Source: Planctomycetota bacterium (GTDB lineage Bacteria; Planctomycetota; Phycisphaerae; Sedimentisphaerales; Anaerobacaceae). Taken from it: 5,836 bases of DNA. The position numbers and the translations under genes are program-made. Within the stretch, counting starts at the first letter, position 1. Every line of letters starts with the position of its first letter. The notes under the pieces were generated by a model. The model did no database searches. It was not told where the DNA came from and saw nothing but the letters and a program-made list of their open reading frames with translations. Of the stretch, positions 4,807-5,836 are shown piece by piece. The stretch is taken from NCBI GenBank assembly GCA_026386835.1, contig JAPLMV010000020.1, forward strand, positions 1 through 5,836, in the 5' to 3' direction.

Positions 4807-5794
4807 GGCAGACGAAAAAAAACTTGAACGCAGAGAATTTCTCGCTCGCATAGGCAAAGCCGGCCTTTCAATTGCCGCTGCCGGTGTGGTTTCATCTCTG
4901 CTTTATGACGGCAAAGGCCCGACCGCAGCCGGCAGGGGTGAAAAGGTGGTAACATTGCCGGATTTCTCGGTGAAGGGTCAGACCGGCCAGGTAATAACTG
5001 TGGTCAAAGGTGCCGACAGAACACAGACTGTTAATAAGGCCATCGAATTGCTGGGTGGGATTGGAAGGTTCGTCAAGCCGGGCGACATAGTTGCCATAAA
5101 ACCAAATGCTGCATTTGCTTCGCCTGCAATGTTGGGTGCTACGACAAATCCTGACCTTGTGGCAGCGGTAATAAAACTATGCTACAAAGCCGGAGCAAAA
5201 GACGTCATTGTCGTCGATAATCCGATTAACAACCCGGCAAGCTGTTTTGAGATAAGCGGTATCGGTAGAGCCGTGGCTGGGGCAGGCGGCAGGGTGGTTT
5301 TGCCGAAAGAATCGCTTATCCAGAACACATCTATTAAAGGCGGCAAACTAATAAAGGGTTGGCCTGTTTTAGTTAGTCCGCTCGAAAAAGTAAATAAACT
5401 GATAGGTATTGCGCCTGTTAAGAACCACAGCAGAAGCGGGGCATCTATGACTATGAAAAATTGGTACGGGCTTCTGGGCGGGCGGCGAAATGTTTTTCAT
5501 CAGGATATCAACAACGTTATCACAGAACTGGCCATGATGGTAAAACCAACGCTGGTAATACTGGATGGCACGGAAACTATGATGACCAACGGCCCGACGG
5601 GCGGGGCTCGTGAGGACTTAAAACAGACAAATACTATGATTGTAAGCTGTGACCAGGTGGCTGCGGACTCTTATGGGTGTTCGCTTTTGAACCTTAAACC
5701 TGCCGATTTGCCTTATTTAGCAATGGCTCAAAACGCAGGCATCGGAACTGCCGACTATGAATCGCTTAAGCCGCTTATGGCAACGGTGAGTTAA
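4799..5794 (+). CDS. Tat-exported DUF362 domain protein
   Basis: The 331-residue protein begins with a twin-arginine signal: ERREFLARIGK (10-20), then a hydrophobic AGLSIAAAGVVSSLL (21-35). No clear AxA cleavage site follows, so the signal may remain as an anchor. The rest is a DUF362 domain with the expected landmarks: VAIKPN (98-103), TNPDLVAAVIKLCYKAGAKDVIVVD (116-140), APVKNH (205-210), MKNWYGLLGG (219-228), ILDGTETMMTNGPTGG (254-269) and VSCDQVAADSYGCSLL (282-297). No ferredoxin-type CxxCxxC cluster is present. DUF362 proteins are often found near iron-sulfur proteins, but their reaction is not established. Export by Tat implies folding, possibly with a cofactor, before export. The ATG at 4799 overlaps the previous stop by 8 nt (ATGACTGA); frames starting at 4763 or 4793 would add residues coded inside the upstream gene. 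tatA and tatC lie on the other strand of this window. Confidence 0.9.
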   Translation: MTEADEKKLERREFLARIGKAGLSIAAAGVVSSLLYDGKGPTAAGRGEKVVTLPDFSVKGQTGQVITVVKGADRTQTVNKAIELLGGIGRFVKPGDIVAIKPNAAFASPAMLGATTNPDLVAAVIKLCYKAGAKDVIVVDNPINNPASCFEISGIGRAVAGAGGRVVLPKESLIQNTSIKGGKLIKGWPVLVSPLEKVNKLIGIAPVKNHSRSGASMTMKNWYGLLGGRRNVFHQDINNVITELAMMVKPTLVILDGTETMMTNGPTGGAREDLKQTNTMIVSCDQVAADSYGCSLLNLKPADLPYLAMAQNAGIGTADYESLKPLMATVS

Positions 5795-5798
5795 TTTT

Positions 5799-5836
5799 AT
5801 GAAAATTGTAACAATACGTTTTGTAGGATGGGCAAC
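5799..5836 (+). CDS. Start of third operon gene, product not identifiable
   Basis: An ATG 4 nt after the DUF362 stop opens a frame reading MKIVTIRFVGWA to the window edge. GGTGAG (5785-5790) lies 8 nt upstream as a plausible ribosome binding site, within the end of the DUF362 gene. The tight spacing says it belongs to the operon. Twelve residues do not identify it. A membrane 4Fe-4S protein of NapH type would fit the company DUF362 genes often keep, but that is inference only. Confidence 0.5.
   Translation, partial: MKIVTIRFVGWA

Overview
The window looks like chromosomal DNA of a planctomycete-type bacterium, most likely of the Phycisphaerae/Sedimentisphaerales kind. The inference rests on a secreted beta-propeller protein ending in a single dockerin-like calcium loop of the form DLNCDGLINFADF, a PEP-CTERM-like sorting tail next to it, and a DUF6599 plus Tat-exported DUF362 gene pair. 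No rRNA, tRNA or phylogenetic marker is complete enough to settle the taxonomy. Base composition is moderate and codon use looks similar across the genes.

Layout. Positions 1-1540 (minus strand) hold a promoter, tatA, tatC and the 5' part of a tRNA-dihydrouridine synthase gene that runs off the left edge. Positions 1543-1784 are intergenic and carry palindromes resembling a dispersed repeat. Positions 1785-3321 (minus strand) hold a second transcription unit: a strong-looking promoter with eight consecutive G:C pairs in its spacer, a structured leader of about 180 nt, a secreted propeller/dockerin gene, an out-of-frame degenerate PEP-CTERM tail, and a clear intrinsic terminator. Positions 3322-3759 are intergenic and contain a 21-bp tandem repeat, a repeated 12-bp box, a possible plus-strand promoter with a palindrome, and a repeat-like palindromic block abutting the next gene. 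Positions 3760-5836 (plus strand) hold a tight operon: a membrane-anchored DUF6599-like protein, a DUF362 protein with a twin-arginine signal, and the first codons of a third gene.

How the genes fit together. tatA and tatC encode a minimal twin-arginine translocase, and the DUF362 protein in the divergent operon is a likely client (RREFLARIG motif). The DUF6599/DUF362/third-gene operon looks like a cell-envelope module of unknown biochemistry, and it is the best candidate here for an undescribed system. The propeller gene looks like a surface or exported protein that may once have been PEP-CTERM sorted. The sorting tail is now out of frame by one base and reads PEL where PEP is expected. The homopolymer in its promoter spacer raises the possibility of phase-variable expression.
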